Shown here one piece after another: positions 35,883-48,175 of a stretch of DNA of 64,000 nt. The stretch spans positions 17,865,292 through 17,929,291 of the forward strand of contig NC_088312.1 in assembly GCF_910592395.1 (NCBI RefSeq). The letters run 5' to 3'. Position numbers and translations under genes: made by a program. The notes beneath the pieces were generated by a model, which searched no databases, was not told where the DNA came from, and saw nothing but the letters and a program-made list of their open reading frames with translations. Source of the stretch: Lineus longissimus (Eukaryota; Nemertea; Pilidiophora; Heteronemertea; Lineidae). Position 1 is the stretch's first letter; the number at the start of each line of letters is the position of its first letter.

Positions 35883-37489
35883 GTTCAGACCTCCGAGCAA
35901 TGGTTCGTGATAAGCGATAACCACTGGTGTGCGTTCAGTGCGGAGAGACGCGTGTGTCAAAATGGACGCTCAATCAGCACAAGGCACTTAAACATAGCAC
36001 CGGCGAGAACCTTTGCGGTGTACAAATTCAAGGCAATTCCCTCGCCATGAAGGCATCAACGATCGACTATTGGTAGTAAGGTTTCTTTTTAGATTGGGAA
36101 ATATGACTGTCGGGGCCAAATTTTGAGTGAGTGAGATGAGAGAAATAATTTTTGATCATTGAACCATACAACCCGTACACTTTCAGTGCGTTACATTGCT
36201 AATCCAGTAAACATCGTACATCTTAATGAAGTCAAGATATTTTGCGCTGTATGTCAGCAATACGAAATGTATATTTTTTGCTACTTCGTCAGTCTTTACT
36301 CTTGGCAGTGTAGTACACGACAGCCTTTCAGGAATGGCGTCAATTTCAGAGGCTTCGCCATAAAAGGATGTCTTTGAAGATTATCAAATTTTCACCTTCC
36401 AACGTGAATTTTTGCTCCGTTTCTCTAAGTTACGTCCGCATGGGCAGACTGGTGTTAACTATAACGACCGATGATGCATGCATAATAAGCAGAACCGGAT
36501 TAAACCAAAGGAACTTACCGAAAATTGTAAAAATATTTGCTACCTGGAAAATCATGGCAAAACGGAAGTTCGTTGAACCGTAGGCCTTCATATTGCTGGC
36601 TAAACCGATTCGGCTATCCAACGTGGGTATACGCTTAATATATCGGGTATTTTTGTTAAATATAGCCATCTGTACATTCCAGATCCTAACAATCGCTTTT
36701 TTATATTCTGGCGAAAATAGGCAACATTAAGAAAATTGTAAACCGATGCCATTTAGGACATTAATTTGTCTATTCAAATTAAATGGAATGCTTGTTTAGG
36801 GAAAATTGATCGTTAGAAGCTGCACGCACCATGCCTCGATGTGAGAGTCCAAATCTGAAACGGATATGTCGAATCGTAAAGTCTGCAGGACTGTTCAAAC
36901 TCAAATCATGACCTCTAATTAAAACCCAATTAACTCTATTCTAATTGGTCAAATATTTTTATGCAGAATTGGAAGATAAAGGTTGGATCTAAAACATACA
37001 ATTGAATAAATACGTACCATTTTGCGATCAATAATATGTTATAAATATTTTTGTTTGAAGCCCACAATAGATGTGTCATAACTGAACCCCAGCCTTAACG
37101 CTAGATTCGGCAGCGAAGATAATGAAAAGGGGGCCACTTCGAATGGCACACCCCTAGTAGCAAGAATGAATAAAGATTAAGACTTTGGAACCAATACTAC
37201 ATCATCTTATCTAGCACTATGTTCCAAATTTTGTCAATTTTGCAAGATAATTCGTCTTCTATTCAATCATGGCTAGCACTACTATTGGCTGGTTGTTGCT
37301 TGATTTTTGTCACACAATACATGACTCAAATAGTGTAACTCATTTAGTAGCGATTATAAGGCTAATAAGGAAATGGTATTTTAACAAGGTTCTAAAACCC
37401 TTCTAAGACGAAGAATGCCCACCATTACGCCATAGCACGGGAAATTGGATAATCAATTTTGTCTCTTAAGACAGAATGCGCTGTATCTC
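35883..37489. other. no gene seen
   Basis: This is AT-rich intronic sequence with only short frames on both strands and no repeat structure. Confidence 0.45.
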
Positions 37490-39340
37490 CTTTACCTTTA
37501 GGAGTTCAGAGCTGAAATAGGTATCATTGAAGCTCCCATGTCATTCGGACTCAAAAGAACTCGCAAATAAATTTGCTGAATTCTTTGAGGACAAAGTGGG
37601 GAAGATCAGATCTGACATGTCAGTTCAAGATCCGAGTGGAGGCGAGTCTGCAACCGGTGTGGGCCGGTGTAGCTCATTGACAGCCTTCGAGCCTGCCTCC
37701 GGTGAAGACATTGCACACATTATCGGCAAATCTCCATGTTAATCCTGTCAGCTTGATCCGCTTCCAACGTGGCTGGTCAAAGGAGCAACCCATGAACTAC
37801 TCCCCATCCTAACAGACATCATCAATGCTTCGCTTAGAGATGGGACAGTTCCAGAGACACTGAAAGTTGCACTTGTAACCCCACTACTAAAGAAGCCCTC
37901 GCTCGATCCTGAGGTTCTGCAGAATTATCGTCCTGTTAGCAACCTACCCTTCATCTCTAAGGTCCTTGAGCGAGTGGTTGCGAGTCAGCTCATCAAATAC
38001 ATGGACGAAAACAGCCTCCATGACACATTTCAATCGGCATACAAGGCATTCCACAGCACTGAAACAGCGTTGCTGCGGGTCCAAAATGACATTCGGCTCA
38101 TGGTAGACAAGCATGGTGCAGCGTTCCTGATACTCCTTGATTTGAGTGCCACCTTCGACACTGTCGACCACGATATTCTCCTGATGAGGATGAGGACTAG
38201 GCTGGGCATCGACGGAACTGCGCTAAACTGGTTCAGGTCATACCTCTCACTTGGATACATATCGTGATCAATGGAAGCAGATCTGCTCCTCGTACGCTGC
38301 GCTATGGTGTCCCACAGGGCCCAGTACTTGGGCCTATTCTTTTCCTTATCTATATCCTACCACTTGGCGACCTGATTGACAGTTTCTCTACCCCACGTCA
38401 TGGCTTCACTTCGCTGACGACACTCAAGTCTATGTTGCATTGCCAATAGGGCAAGCACAGCAGAAAATTGTTCAGTTAGAGGATTGCCTGCTCAAGATTC
38501 AGGACTGGTTAGCCAAGAACATGCTCAAGGGGAACCCAACGAAAACTGAACTCAAGTTGTTTGGCTCTCAACAAGCTTTGAACCGTCTCAATATAGAGTC
38601 CCTCTCAGTAGCGGGGATTGACGTCCAAGTGACAACAGGACCAGTGAGAAACCTGGGAGTTCTTTTCGATCAAACAATGTCAAATGGAAAATCAAGTGAA
38701 TACTGTTGTAAAATCTGCAACGTACCATCTTCGGAACATTGGCCGGATACGCAATTGTCTTACCGAAAGTGCAGCTAAACTCCTGATCCAATCCCTTGTG
38801 TTAACAAGACTGGATTATTGCAACAGCCTCCTTGCCGGCATTACCAAGAACCTAATGCACAAACTCCAGCTTACACAAAATCATGCAGCCAGGATAATAA
38901 CTCGAACTCGTGGTGACCAGCACATTACACGCGTGCTTAGGAGGCTACACTGGCTTCCTATTCCTCAAAGAATTGACTTCAAGGTGTCACTCCTTTTGTT
39001 TAAGTGCAAAGCTGACCTTGCCCCATGCTATCTATCAGATATTGTGCCACTGTATGAACCCAGCCGATCCCTGAGGTCCCAGAACCTAGGTTTGCTCCAA
39101 GTACCCAGGTACCGCCTGGCATCATATGGTGGCAGAAGTTTTGTGGTGTATGCTACACAACTCTGGAACAGACTAGACATGAATGTGCGAAATGCTCCAA
39201 CTGTGAGCACATTCAAAAAGGTGCTGAAGTCGAGATTATGGTGACTTTGTTTTCAAAGCGCAGCCGAGCAATCATACGTTATTGGATAATTGCGCTATAT
39301 AAGTCTTATTTGAATTGAATTGAATTGAATTCGTCTTGTT
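37490..39340 (+). mobile_element. L2/CR1-type LINE, 5'-truncated, decayed
   Basis: Reverse transcriptase pieces appear in order: NYRPVSNLPFISKVLERVV, FQSAYKAFHSTETALL, DLSATFDTVDH, YGVPQGPVLGPILF, FADDTQVY (about 38412, in a shifted frame), NPTKTELKLFG, then the C-terminal LHWLPIPQRI, LASYGGRSF and WNRLDM blocks ending at 39244. Several frameshifts and one stop (after GKSPC) break it. The endonuclease domain is absent. The 3' end is GCGCTATATAAG followed by TTGAA repeats to about 39340, which is typical of L2-like elements. It is inserted in the sense opposite to the host receptor gene. Confidence 0.9.
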
Positions 39341-39728
39341 AAAATCTTTACAATGAGTCCATAACATTTAGCATGTGAGTTCAGGAAACTTTACCCACCC
39401 TTTTGAAAAAAACATTTCCAAATTCTTAGTCTTATGAACTCTTGTTTGTAGGGATTATTAAGCAGTTACGGGATAATCGTGAAATCTTAACGGAGAACGT
39501 GGGCATTTTCTTTGTCGAGTCATTAGGGAACGTTTACCAGTATACGCACAGCAGGACATCCTAGATCTTTGGGAGAACTGGATAATGAAGCGTTAACAAC
39601 GATTCACAAGAAACTTTGTAACGGTATCTCCGTTTTGTTCCCAGAATTCAAGGACAAACGAAGTGTAAATAGGCAAGCAAAACAAAAGCTGGTGTCGGTC
39701 ATCATTCATATTATTGGGTACTGTGCTG
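39341..39728. other. no recognised gene
   Basis: A plus open frame starts near 39569 and runs across the left end of the next transposon, so it is unlikely to be a real gene as it stands. Confidence 0.4.
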
Positions 39729-40551
39729 TTAAGTGTCAGTCCATGATACCACCATGCAGGATCATGCAAATGGTGGCAAGGTGGGGGGTCAACAGATCTA
39801 GTTGTAATTTCTACCACAGACCTGTCCTTGGGTACTATGAAGGCTGGTGGATTGGTTTCGAAAATAACCCCACAGTTTTGGGGTACGGCTGTTAACCATT
39901 TCCTACTCATTTTCCTTTTAAAAAAACATGCATTATCCCTCAAAATAGGCTAAGTCTTTTGTCAATTTTCGTGCATCAAACAGAATTATCACTAAACACC
40001 GCCTATTGAAATTGAAAGTACATGATCTGAGCTACCTTTTCATGCCTTTTGTTTTGCCCCAGGTACATTTTAATGACAGGTACAGTACGTCCCAAAAACA
40101 ATGCAATCTCAAATTTCAGTAAAAAGGCAATTTTAACTCTCCTTTAGCTCCAACACTGCAGTTTTTTAGGTGATGCCACTTCCAGGTAAGGAAGTCAGAA
40201 TGCTGTTTTTTAATTTGCAAAAGAAAAAAATCCGGCCGCCCTTACGGTTTTCCGGTGAGAGGGGGTCGAGTCGCGCCCTTCTCACTGGTGCCCATTTTTT
40301 GCCCATTCCCTCAGAAAACTGACGAAATACACATGCTTTCCAAATAAAATTACATTTTTAGATGTTAGGGAACCCCCCTCTCCCTTGCCCCTCCCACACA
40401 CTCCCTCAAACAACCTAGAGGCCTTTATATCCCCTGTGGAGGCTTAGCGGTCTTGGCGGAAACGATCACCAGCAACGACAACAACCACAACAGTTACAGT
40501 TACAATGCATTGTGTACATGCACGTGTACATTGTGTGATAGTCAATTGAAA

Positions 40552-40761
40552 ATGGAACCTGAAAAATCACAGTTGAAATGTGGATTTGCTGTCATATCCA
40601 AGGATATCGAGTGTGGTACTGACGCTTCATACCCCAATGACAAGAGTGTGATCCCCTTGAAACAATGTAAGAAGGACGTGCACTCCCATTTGATGCGTTG
40701 GATGTCCTCCAGGAAAGCCAGTCAAGTCAAAAGTGAATGGGAGCTCATAGCACTTTGTGAT
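40552..40761 (+). CDS. unnamed zinc-site protein, exon 1 part a (interrupted)
   Basis: The ATG at 40552 opens MEPEKSQLKCG, continuing through KQCKKDVHSHLMRWM to WELIALCD, where the foldback element at 40762-41324 is inserted. The frame is open further upstream without an ATG, so an earlier exon cannot be excluded. This gene lies inside the TTAA element. The insertion puts stop codons in the exon, so this copy is now broken, while the exon sequence on both sides is otherwise open. Confidence 0.6.
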
Positions 40762-41324
40762 GGTAACCGGAAAAACGCCGACCGACCGACCGACCGACTG
40801 ACCGACTGATCTGCGAACCAACCGTCATATGCAGTATCCCTTTCGCTTTCTATAGCACTGTATCTGTGTAGTGCCCAGCGCAATGGACGTGATGGAGTCC
40901 GACGTGTCTGACAGCAGCATCTCCAGTCAATTATACCGGGAAACCGAGCCCACGCGGTAAGGAACTGATAACGATACTCTAAAGATATGCTTTGTCTACA
41001 TGGTCGGTGGATATAAAAACATGATTTGGGCCTATTCTATGCACTGTAGTTTTTCTACTCGAGTGTCTCGACCGATGCAATGCATGAACTGCAACGCGCA
41101 ATATGCATTTGTTGTCATTTGAACAGCGCACGTGCGCTTGTTTACAATTTCATTTCACATGACCTGCTGCTGTCCGACACGTCGGACTCCATCATGTCCA
41201 TTGCGCTGGGCACTACACAGATACATGTGCTATAGAGAAGCGAAAGGGATACTGCATATGACGGTAGGTTGGCAGGTCAGTCGGTCGGTCGGTCGGTCGG
41301 TCGGTCGGCGTTTTTCCGGTTACC
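40762..41324. mobile_element. foldback/MULE-type MITE inserted in an exon
   Basis: Arms of about 160 bp start GGTAACCGGAAAAACGCC, continue with a CCGA tetranucleotide array, and recur inverted. The loop is about 230 bp. CTTTGTGAT flanks both ends (40753-40761 and 41325-41333). The 9-bp duplication fits Mutator-like transposition. It is non-coding. Confidence 0.9.
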
Positions 41325-41333
41325 CTTTGTGAT

Positions 41334-41553
41334 GGCGTGTTTGATATGAGTTCTCCAGTTCTGGACACCACAATATGCCCGAACCACCGATACAAGTTGA
41401 GTTTATCATGGAATCAGCAAAGGAGATGCCAGCACCCACTTCATCAACCCTCTAAAACAAGTCGGAAGCCCAGAAAAGATGGTGGTTCAGTTCATCGAGT
41501 GATGTCTCGGGAAATATACATCAAGTGGGGAGTTTTTGTCCCAGTTGGCTCAG
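41334..41553 (+). CDS. unnamed zinc-site protein, exon 1 part b
   Basis: Continuing in frame after the insertion, the exon encodes GVFDMSSPVLDTTICPNHR, then LSLSW, RRCQHPLH, a basic stretch and KWGVFVPVGS. It ends at a GTAAGG donor with one base of the next codon. The CPNH, CxHPxH and later CKGC pattern suggests a zinc-binding domain. I have seen similar CPxHR...W...VPVGS proteins as uncharacterised invertebrate sequences but know no name or function. Confidence 0.6.
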
Positions 41554-41896
41554 GTAAGGGATCAGTCTCAAAATCACTGAAGTAGAAAAGAAGCAGTAGG
41601 CCTGTAATGATACCCACTCTGACTAAACCTAACTTTGGTGCAAAACCAACTGAGTGATAACGATTTACCACTTCACTTGTGTTCTTCCTAGAAAGTTGAT
41701 TGGAGCCTTGGCTTGGTGATCAGGAAGTCCCAGTTATGATTCCCTGCCAGTGCCACTGGAGGTGATGCTTCACTGCCGTACAAAATCAGCATGGCCGGTC
41801 GCATTATCAAAACAAGTCTATCATCATCATCATGTCCTCACACTATTATATTGCACATCATATTATCATTACCCCCATAATCTGGTGCCTTTTCAG

Positions 41897-41982
41897 CTCT
41901 GTGTAAAGGATGTGAGGCTAAACATCGAGTATCTGTGGCAAATGTAGAACGAGAAGTAGAACCAGCACCCATGGATACAGAG
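41897..41982 (+). CDS. unnamed zinc-site protein, exon 2
   Basis: The acceptor TTTCAG precedes 41897 and the donor GTGAGT follows 41982. Its first two bases complete the Ala codon split by the previous intron, giving VPVGSALCKGCEAKHRV. The CxxC lies at the position expected from the preceding domain. The matching phase supports the model. Confidence 0.62.
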
Positions 41983-42194
41983 GTGAGTTGAATGAAAAAA
42001 AAGGGGAGAAGATTCGGGGCAAGCCAAAGTGAATATTGGTTAATTCTGCCTGCAGCGACTGACTTGCATGTAAGAAGGTCACTGATGAGAGAGGAGGGAC
42101 TAAGCTGAAAACCTTGATGCCATTCTGGCTCCCATCTCCTTGGCAATGAGGGATTCTAAGCCAAACCTGATTCTCCATCAATATCTTTTTTCAG

Positions 42195-42272
42195 TCCGCT
42201 GTTGCCTCTTCCTCTGTTCAACCAGCCGACGCCTTAGAAAACCCAGCAGACGGGACAGAAGGGCAAATTTGA
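42195..42272 (+). CDS. unnamed zinc-site protein, last exon
   Basis: The acceptor TTTTTTCAG precedes 42195. The exon encodes SAVASSSVQPADALENPAD and ends at a TGA at 42270-42272. This makes a protein of about 197 residues once the foldback insertion is excluded. The tail is low-complexity. Confidence 0.55.
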   Translation, partial: SAVASSSVQPADALENPADGTEGQI

Positions 42273-44522
42273 TGGGTAATGTTGTTGCAACAGTATCATA
42301 AGGACTGCTGGTCAAGCACTCTTGAGCTGGGAGAGAGAAATGATAAGAGGGTGGAGACAGATTTTCTGAAATGTTGGTCTTTGAGTCATGACTGGGCAGA
42401 ATTAGCCCAGTGAAAGTTGTCAGCTACACATCAAGAATTCTTGATTTAGAATGAAAGGGTACGACTTTATTGGATGTACATTCATCAGGCTTGACCTGAG
42501 ATTTTCCACGCCATTGATTGCAAATGCATTGTTCGCATTCTGCAATACATCTCTCTTTTTCTAAAAAAAATACATGGTGAATTTCCTAAAACTGTTACAT
42601 GCTGTGTTTTTGTCTCCCTTGACTTACATAACCTGCAATATGAAGGACATCCAGATTTGATGTTCTAGTATATCTATCGGATGGTTCATCAGGTAAAATG
42701 CGGGGCTTGGTTAAAAAATGATTTTATAGTGATATCTTGGGATAAATTTGAACTTTGGCTTTCAGTAAACAATTGTAAATGCCAAGATAGATTTTTAATG
42801 TCAGTATACTTAGTAGCGCTAATGTCAGTTTTGAACAACCAAGCCTGCTACTGGAAAGTGGGACTCTCTCCTGATACTATCCTGCACTTGGGCCTGACAT
42901 GTAGTACCGTAAATGAGGTGTTACTAGTATTGGTCCCTCCCTAGTAGTGGTTAGTAGTGGTTTGGCTATTGTCTGCAAAATAGCCTTTTTTCTATGTATC
43001 ATTATATTAGCTTGTAAATAAATCACCCATTTGTAAAAAAAAAAGTGTCCCTTCTTAAGTGGCAGCACTGTCCTCTGCAGACAGGTACAAGTGTAGCATG
43101 TGGAAAGTTGTGATCTCTCCTAAGGGACTGGACAGTACCGTAACTCAGTTCATGAAAAACTTCTCCATTCCAGTACATGTATATGTACAATTTAGCCAAT
43201 GCTAGAGCAACTCCAGGAGAACATTTCAGCGCCAACCAAGGAGCTAAAAACTTCCAATAGCAGTACTCTTACGGTGCAGCCAACTGCAGGGTTGTCCTCA
43301 TCAAATAGTAATTACAGTAGGAACTGCACCTTTGGTCAATTGGCTCCTTAGCAATGGAAGGTGTTACTAGTATGTGAAATGAGCACTTCTGCAAGGTTCT
43401 TAGGAACAGGATGATCCCTGCATGGGTTGATAAAGATGTATTAGTAGGTCATACCACATGCCCTTCAGGTGCCTTAGCCATGGGGGGGGGGGGTCCAACC
43501 CTTACAACATGCTCTGGCAGCATGACACAGGCTAATGAATGGGTCAACATTAGCATCCTCACCAACAGGGGGGTTTCTTAAGGTTTTCGGACTGTAAGAA
43601 GGCCTACATGTAGCTTATTCAATTACGTTGCCATCAGGTAGGCCAAGGCCGAAATGTTATTTGAAATTCAAATCAGCATTTCAGGACCTATGGGGCCCAA
43701 TTCCCCAAAGGGCTTTCATCAAGGGCAAATTTGTAGTGATGAGCTTGTTCTTTTTTTGGGGGAAAAATGCAAGTGGAGTTATTTACCGGTAGGCCTACTT
43801 AAATAAGTTAAAATAGGTTAGTAGTCCTAGGCATGGGGGGGGGGGTGATCATGGTGGTTGACAGTAACTACTAATCCTCATGGCCAGCACCAAGCATAAA
43901 TTATGTGTTCATTATGCATTTATTTTATAATTCATCAAGTGTACACAAGGTGGCAGCACTAGCCAATGAGTGTCATTTTGGTGGAAAATAGCACTTTTTC
44001 CTTGGTTTATCCTGGGAAAACAGTAAAAGCGGCCGGAAATTTTATTTCTGATTTTGAAAGTAGGTATCATTACCTTTATCATGTGCAAGCCACAGCATTC
44101 AAAGACCTGCAGTGTTGGAGATATGAGCGTCGATAGAGAGCTCTTCCTAAGCACTGCCCCTAGGTATGCATAATTACTAGGCCTAGCACGACCAAAGTAT
44201 GAAGTGTTACTCAATGACCTGTTGCAGAATGGAAGATCTCATCAAATACTTCCATCATACAAAGGGGGAAAATCCAGCTATTTTTTTTAGTCTCTGCAGG
44301 AGTGCCCAACATTGACCCAAAAATACACAAAAAATAGGGGGAAAAAAGCTAAAACAAGCCCCCTAACTAGGCCTGCCCCTAACTCGGTTGCTAGTGATTT
44401 TTGAGAGTCATCAATTGCTGTGTAATGATGTCTTAGTGGAAGGATCTTGCATACCTAATCTCGTTAAAAACGGTTGACCCCCACCTTGCCACCCTCTGCA
44501 TGGTGGTATCATGGACTGACAC
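42273..44522. other. rest of the TTAA element, no clear gene
   Basis: The plus strand has a possible further exon near 43200-43350 (PMLEQLQENISAP). Several poly-G tracts occur (about 43482 and 43837). The 100-codon minus frame at 43912-44214 has no known family. Confidence 0.4.
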
Positions 44523-44528
44523 TTAATA

Positions 44529-45041
44529 TAACGATAAAAAAGGCACCACGAGGTAAAGACAATGGGAGTGACGCAACGGCACTGTCAAACATATCGAAAG
44601 TGGTCAGCAAGCTAACTAAACGTCTGGACCAGGTCGAGAAGGACTTGTGCATTGTGAAGAAGGGAAACGTGTCACTCAGGGAGGTGGCGAAATCCCTTTG
44701 TGAACAGCCGGTCACCGAGGAGGGCACAGAAGTGCCTAGCGCTACACCTGCCGTCATAAACTCCAGGCAGGAGTATGAAACTGAGGACGTTATTTATCCC
44801 AGCCGATACATCATCTGATAGTGATAATGACTCGGACTCAACTGTTGTCTCCACGGAGGCGGATGTGGATATACCAGCCTCGGAGTTCACCCTACCGCCC
44901 CAACAGACCAAACGGCTCAGGTGCAGGGAAGGCCGGAGCAAGGCAAAATCACTGAGTGAGACAAAGTCAGCTAGCACAAAACGGACCGCTAGCACGCTCA
45001 CACTAAATCCATCCGCACAGAAGGAGTGTGGGCCATGTTGA
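44529..45041 (+). pseudogene. LINE ORF1-like fragment
   Basis: Starting directly beside the TTAA element, a plus frame encodes a probable short coiled coil (VVSKLTKRLDQVEKDLCIV). A frameshifted acidic and Ser-rich stretch and a basic tail follow (KRLRCREGRSKAKS). The layout resembles ORF1 of non-LTR elements, but no family-specific motif is present. Confidence 0.35.
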
Positions 45042-45062
45042 CCCAAATCAGCGCGAAGCGTG

Positions 45063-45127
45063 CCAGGCATGTGATTGACATGTGATTGACATGTGATTGA
45101 CATGTTACATTACATTACATTACATAA
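45063..45127. repeat. 11-bp and 5-bp microsatellites
   Basis: Three CATGTGATTGA units are followed by TTACA repeats. The latter are the 3' tail of the adjacent minus-strand LINE. Confidence 0.8.
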
Positions 45128-47080
45128 CATTATAAAATTTGTGTGGGGCGCCTTTCCACCGAACAAATCTTGCTCAAGGCGCTGCCCCCTCAAAGTGCCT
45201 CGCGTACAGCCAGGTCTTTAACTGACATTTGAATTTAAGGACATCTGAAGCATCCTGAATTTGAGATGGGAGTTGATTCCGAAGAGATGGAGCGCAGGCA
45301 GAGAAAGCCCTGTCGCCAAACGAGGTCCCAGTTCGTTTTGGCAGCAACTTGACAAAGGATACTAACGACCTCGTGTGGTGAGTGGCCTCTGCAAGTGGGA
45401 GATTTAAGTAGCCAGGGGCTAGTCCACGAAGCACCTTGAAACAATGGAGCAGCACCTTGAACACGATCCGGGACTTAATTGGCAGCCAGTGAAGTTCCTT
45501 GAGTACAGGCGTGATATGGTCACGCCTGTACGTCCTCTTTATAAGCCTCGCAGCCCTGTTTTGCACCAGCTGAAGAGGCGCAAGTGTCTTGGCCGGCAGC
45601 CCAAAAAGCAAGGCATTATTGGAATCAAGTCTGGAGGTCACAAAGGCATGGACAAGCCTCCCAGTGCACGACTGGTTTAGGTACCGTCTGACCCGGCCAA
45701 TCTTATACAAGCCATAGTTGGCTGCCGTACAGACTTTCTGCACCTGGGTTTGCATGTCCATACCCTCATCCAACCAGACACCAAGATCTCGCACACTGCC
45801 CGATTTAGGATCCATACTCCATCAACAGTTACTACCTGCACCGATCCGACCCTCCTCCGACTCACAATGTTCATCATATCTGTCTTTGGGGCATTCCAAT
45901 CTCTAACATGTGCTATGCAAGACTCCATCCTGGACACAACCTCGTCACGCTCAACACCCTCGCCGCACTTCATAAAGCCAAGAAGCTGGTTATCATCAGC
46001 ATATAGTTGGAACGGGACTTCCCATTGACGCATGATGTCTCCCAGTGGCAGGGTGTAGACCGTGAAGAGAATGGGCCCAAGAACGGAGCCCTGCGGTACG
46101 CCATATCTAAGAGGAACAGGAACGGAACCTCTGCCTTCAACAGTCACAGACAACCTCCGTCCATGGAGATATGATGAAAACCACTCCAAGACAGTCCCAT
46201 CTAGATAAAGTCTTTCCTGGAGCCTACGAATGAGTATCTGCTGGCCAACCGTATCAAAAGCGGCTGATAGGTCCAATAGAACAAGGACCACCTCCTTACC
46301 ACTATCAAGACCAGTGAGAATGTCATCTGTAACATTGAGCATCACAGTTTCAGTACTGTGACACTGCCGATATGCTGACTGATTAGTGTCAAACAACTCG
46401 TAGGTGGACATATGCTCTTTCAGTTGCGATGCCACAACACGCTCGATCAATTTAGAGATAAACGAAAGATTTGAAACCGGTCGGTAGTTGGCAAGAATGT
46501 TTTTGTCGAGTGATGGCTTCTTACTTGGGCAAATTTAAGTGATGATGGAACATGGCCACTCTCGAGCGACTTGTTAACGATCAGGGTAATGGCTGGGAGG
46601 AGAGATTCCAAACAGCTCTTCAGCAACCATGTTGGAATGGGGTCATGGCTGCCCCCCTTTGCTGGGAGCGACGTGATAAGTTTACGAATGTGATCTACAG
46701 TCACAGGTGTGAATATTTCGAATGCGGGTATAATTACCTGCATCATCATTCGAATTGTCCATGATGGCTTCCTCTGTAGAAGCATCCATGTTCTCACGGA
46801 TCTTGCTAACCTTCCCGATGAAGAAGCTGCTGAACTGCTCAGCCAGATCTTCTAAATCCTGATGCTCTGGAAGAGCATCAGTGGGCGATTTTCCTATCAA
46901 CCGATCCACAACCTTGAATAGGTCCCTGTCACGAGATTCTGCGATCTTTGATCTATGATAGGAAATCTTAGCTTTATCAACTAAACACGTCACCGCATGT
47001 TCTCTGTACAAAACAGTCGTACCGTTCGTTCAAGGTTACCGTCCAAAGTGCTGATACGAAAATCGTCCTTAATTCGGATT
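45107..47080 (-). mobile_element. L2/CR1-type LINE, 5'-truncated, decayed
   Basis: On the minus strand, an endonuclease-to-RT linker (LAEQFSSFFIGKVSKIRENM) leads into HDPIPTWLLKSCL, then QSAYRQCHSTETVML, DLSAAFDTV, YGVPQGSVLGPILF and LYADDNQLL. The C-terminal half (45815-45174) has SFGDRAFSACAPSLRNQLP. A deletion of about ten residues after VRDW and several frameshifts break the frame. The 3' end is a GGCGCC-rich hairpin and TGTAA repeats. It is the same broad clade as the copy at 37490-39340 but a different family, judged by the tail and wording. Confidence 0.9.
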
Positions 47081-47404
47081 TGTGCCTTAAAGGGATAATG
47101 ATTCGGGCTTTTCGTGACTCCTGCCCGTCGCGTCTCCGTGCAGCGCAACCAGGTGGGCAACGCGAGTATTGGCGAGGTGCCAACGACAAGGATATCGGCC
47201 ACAGATCCATAGCAGCCGCATAGGGAACACAGAAAGCAGCATCATAACAAGAAGCAGAGAAACTACCAGTACCGTACGAGACGCCATGACGACGGAGACT
47301 ACCACGACAATACGAGCAAACAGAGTATCGTTGTTCGTTATTTCTAGTACGCGCAAGTCCTGGCGCAAAAGACCTTTCCCGCCACGTGGGTGCACGCCCA
47401 GGGC
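47081..47404. other. no recognised gene
   Basis: Overlapping minus frames exist here, but none has family resemblance. It may be decayed 5' LINE sequence. Confidence 0.35.
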
Positions 47405-47520
47405 AAGCGGAGTGACCACAAGTTATTCAAACAACCTATATTTCTTCAATAAAACTTGGTTTAATGGCTGATAAACTTAGTTTATTTGAACGAAATATTG
47501 TTTTTTTTAAAACAACCTAC
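47405..47520. repeat. left arm of an outer inverted repeat
   Basis: About 115 bp starting GGAGTG and containing TTATTCAAACAACC and TAAAACTTGG recur inverted at 58675-58800. They bracket the Mutator-like element from outside. They are probably the ends of an older transposon of about 1.7 kb into which it inserted. Confidence 0.75.
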
Positions 47521-47794
47521 GGGAAACTCACACTCACCACATCGTTTCGTACAGGCCTAAAATTTTCAAAGTTCACATTTGGTCATTCCTAGAAGTGGGC
47601 GGGTGGTTTTAAAAGAACAGCCATAATGTCGTGGGCTAATATGGGTATTACGTGTAGTGCTACCAGTCTTTTTATGTACGCGCGCATTACCATGTGGGAT
47701 GTGATAATATTATATAGGAAGTGACTATTTGGCAAGCCCGGCTTGCCAAACAGCGACTTTTTTTTGTCCTGAATGGAGAGCCGAACTCATTAAT

Positions 47795-47804
47795 ATTTAT
47801 AAAT
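47795..47804 (+). promoter_or_regulatory. possible TATA box of the MULE gene
   Basis: TTTATAAATG lies about 85 bp before the start codon and inside the element. The assignment is positional only. Confidence 0.3.
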
Positions 47805-47888
47805 GCCCAAGGGCTCATTAATATTCATAAGTTAGTAATGCGCTGGAGAGGCTCAAGTAAGTGAGGCTGGAAAGGGAGAAGGGAAAAA

Positions 47889-48175
47889 ATGGCGGAACCC
47901 TCGCCACCGTTGCCGATTTCGTCAGTAGAAAAGTTGCGCGTGGGGGCTTCGTATGGCTCTTTTGAAGATATGGAGAAAGCTCTTGATAAATATAAAGAGA
48001 CAAGCTTGACTGTTTTCGTGAGAAAAAGCTCGAGGACCACTCAGGCCGCCAACGCTCGCCTCAAAACCGACGAGGACAGATATGACCCGAGGCTGAAATA
48101 TGCGTATGTACGTTGGTGCTGCAAACATGGCGGGAATCACAAAACTTCCAGTACGGGACAAAGGCCACATCAAAC
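47889..48175 (+). CDS. MULE transposase gene, exon 1 (zinc module start)
   Basis: The ATG at 47889 follows an A-rich context. Residues 1-95 end in YAYVRWCCKHGGNHKTSSTG and QRPHQ. Cys77/Cys78 and His80 begin the FLYWCH/FAR1-like zinc module completed by exon 2 (Cys102, His126, His128). The donor GTAAGT at 48176 splits a Thr codon after two bases, and the next exon supplies the third. The wording matches ZSWIM1/ZSWIM3-like proteins. It acts in the nucleus as the DNA-binding end of the transposase, by family. Confidence 0.85.

Larger units (their letters stand above)
39733..44522 (+). mobile_element. TTAA-flanked DNA transposon carrying a spliced gene
   Basis: GTGTCAGTCCATGATACC at 39733 returns inverted, ending at 44522. 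About 55 bp match, apart from a 12-bp indel. TTAA flanks both ends (39729-39732 and 44523-44526). TTAA duplication is characteristic of piggyBac and Kolobok. The interior holds a plus-strand gene with three recognised exons (40552-42272), interrupted by a foldback element. No transposase domain was recognised. Either the gene product is an unfamiliar partner protein or the transposase has decayed. Confidence 0.75.

Noticed and set aside
44529-47080. Twin-priming inversion joining the plus ORF1-like piece to the minus LINE
   Set aside because: The plus piece lies on the 3' side of the LINE, whereas twin priming inverts the 5' part.
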